Shown here one piece after another: positions 63,537 to 64,000 of a stretch of DNA of 64,000 nucleotides. Under the pieces are notes generated by a model. The model ran no database searches, had not been told where the DNA came from, and saw only the letters and a list, made by a program, of their open reading frames with translations. Source of the DNA: Peribacillus kribbensis DSM 17871 (lineage in GTDB: Bacteria; Bacillota; Bacilli; Bacillales; DSM-1321); the NCBI RefSeq assembly GCF_000430765.1, contig NZ_AUMQ01000030.1, positions 62,001-126,000 on the forward strand, written 5' to 3'. The position numbers and the translations under genes are program-made. Numbering within the stretch: position 1 is the first letter of the stretch; each line of letters starts with the position of its first letter.

Positions 63537-63624
63537 TATTACAGCCTTTGGCAGGGGTTTTTTCTCTTATGAAAACATGTGCAGAAGAATACCCTGGGCA
63601 ATTCCTATAGATCAGGTGATTAAT

Positions 63625-64000
63625 GTGCAAATTCATATAAAAGGTATTGAAGATGAAAGGCTGATCAGGCCGCTTACCAATATCACGAATTTATTTTTTG
63701 AAGAATCTTCCCTTTCTTTTACTGCAAGGGAGGAGGACCGCTTTACAGTTGATTTTACCATCAAGACAGACGATGTTATATCTGCTGAAGCTGTCCTGAC
63801 CAGCCTGGAAGAGAGCAGGCAGTGGACCTCCTTTATTGAGCAGGAAGCTCTACCGGAAAATGAACTCCACAAACAGATTAAAGAAGCTGTATCAAAAGCC
63901 TATCTCCAAGTGCTCCAGGAAGAGGAGGGGATCATCCAGAAATGGGGGATCCTGACTGGAATCCGGCCGACAAAGCTCCTTCATAAGAAAATGAGAGAAG
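63625..64000 (+). CDS. hemZ: Coproporphyrinogen III dehydrogenase-like HemZ, 5' part
   Basis: The first 125 codons of a gene running off the right edge. It starts at GTG after AGGTGA: MQIHIKGIEDERLIRPLTNI, then FFEESSLSFTAREEDRFTVD and, near the end, WGILTGIRPTKLLHKKMRE. The last block is the conserved GIRPxKLxH of HemZ, the oxygen-independent coproporphyrinogen oxidase paralogue (radical SAM) of Bacilli. The SAM-binding cysteines lie beyond the window. The YhaX-like gene upstream matches the hemZ-yhaX neighbourhood of B. subtilis. Confidence 0.82.
   Translation, partial: MQIHIKGIEDERLIRPLTNITNLFFEESSLSFTAREEDRFTVDFTIKTDDVISAEAVLTSLEESRQWTSFIEQEALPENELHKQIKEAVSKAYLQVLQEEEGIIQKWGILTGIRPTKLLHKKMRE

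Noticed and set aside
63486-63572. 28-codon ORF before hemZ (MVKIHLEVDLENAFMYTYYS start)
   Set aside because: It has a weak ribosome binding site and overlaps a plausible promoter for hemZ.

Overview
The window looks like chromosomal DNA of a low-to-mid-GC, spore-forming-type Bacillaceae (Bacillus and relatives). Shine-Dalgarno sequences are strong, TTG and GTG starts are common, and rho-independent terminators are dense. Many genes have close counterparts in Bacillus subtilis (bdbDC, ymaF, crcB pair, csoR-copZ, gsiB-type KGG proteins, yisL, ltaS, yfnA-like permease, uppP, thiT with TPP riboswitch, bmrCD, fumC, msmX with a yxkF-like regulator, yheE, yheA, a yhaX-like gene and hemZ). No rRNA, tRNA, CRISPR array, prophage or complete insertion sequence was found. 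The order bmrB-like leader/bmrC/bmrD ... yheE ... yheA ... yhaX-like/hemZ partly mirrors B. subtilis.

0-12 kb: zinc efflux (czcD) tail to tail with its ArsR/CzrA-type repressor; the thiol oxidase pair bdbDC; a His-rich YmaF protein; two overlapping fluoride-channel genes; a SulP anion transporter; the first of three paralogous coiled-coil/M23 murein hydrolases; csoR-copZ behind a CsoR operator; a DAACS symporter; and a HesB/IscA-like gene that can only be read through an in-frame UGA. 12-26 kb: feoA with FeoB split into two genes, the second and third M23 paralogues, a secreted protein, an ABC/two-component operon, two gene relics (one chrA-like), a FtsW/RodA-family gene and three KGG-repeat stress proteins.

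26-45 kb: a HELGH metallopeptidase coupled to a 36-aa ORF, an intergenic repeat, ltaS, an APC permease, an RNPP-type TPR regulator followed at once by a 42-aa secreted peptide (probable quorum-sensing receptor and pheromone), a CorA-type transporter with a structured leader and upstream ORF, an SH3b amidase, uppP, and two CNNM/CorC-type transporters whose leaders share a conserved motif. A TPP riboswitch precedes thiT. 45-64 kb: a class A PBP, isoaspartyl dipeptidase with an MFS gene, the bmrB-like attenuation leader with bmrCD, fumC, msmX with its regulator, yheE, yheA, a nested intergenic repeat, a HAD-fold protein whose nucleophile Asp is Asn, and the 5' part of hemZ.

Themes. Cell-envelope synthesis and turnover is heavily represented: three M23 hydrolases, a SEDS protein, LtaS, an amidase, UppP and a PBP. 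All three M23 paralogues carry the same WalR-like direct repeat at the same distance from the -10 box, and ltaS carries a triple version. Metal and ion homeostasis is the second theme (Zn, Cu, Fe, F, Mg-type transporters). The most novel-looking elements are the UGA-containing HesB-like gene with a SECIS-like hairpin, the RNPP receptor/peptide pair with a 26-bp palindrome over its promoter, and the shared CNNM leader. All family assignments come from reading motifs and recall; no searches were run.
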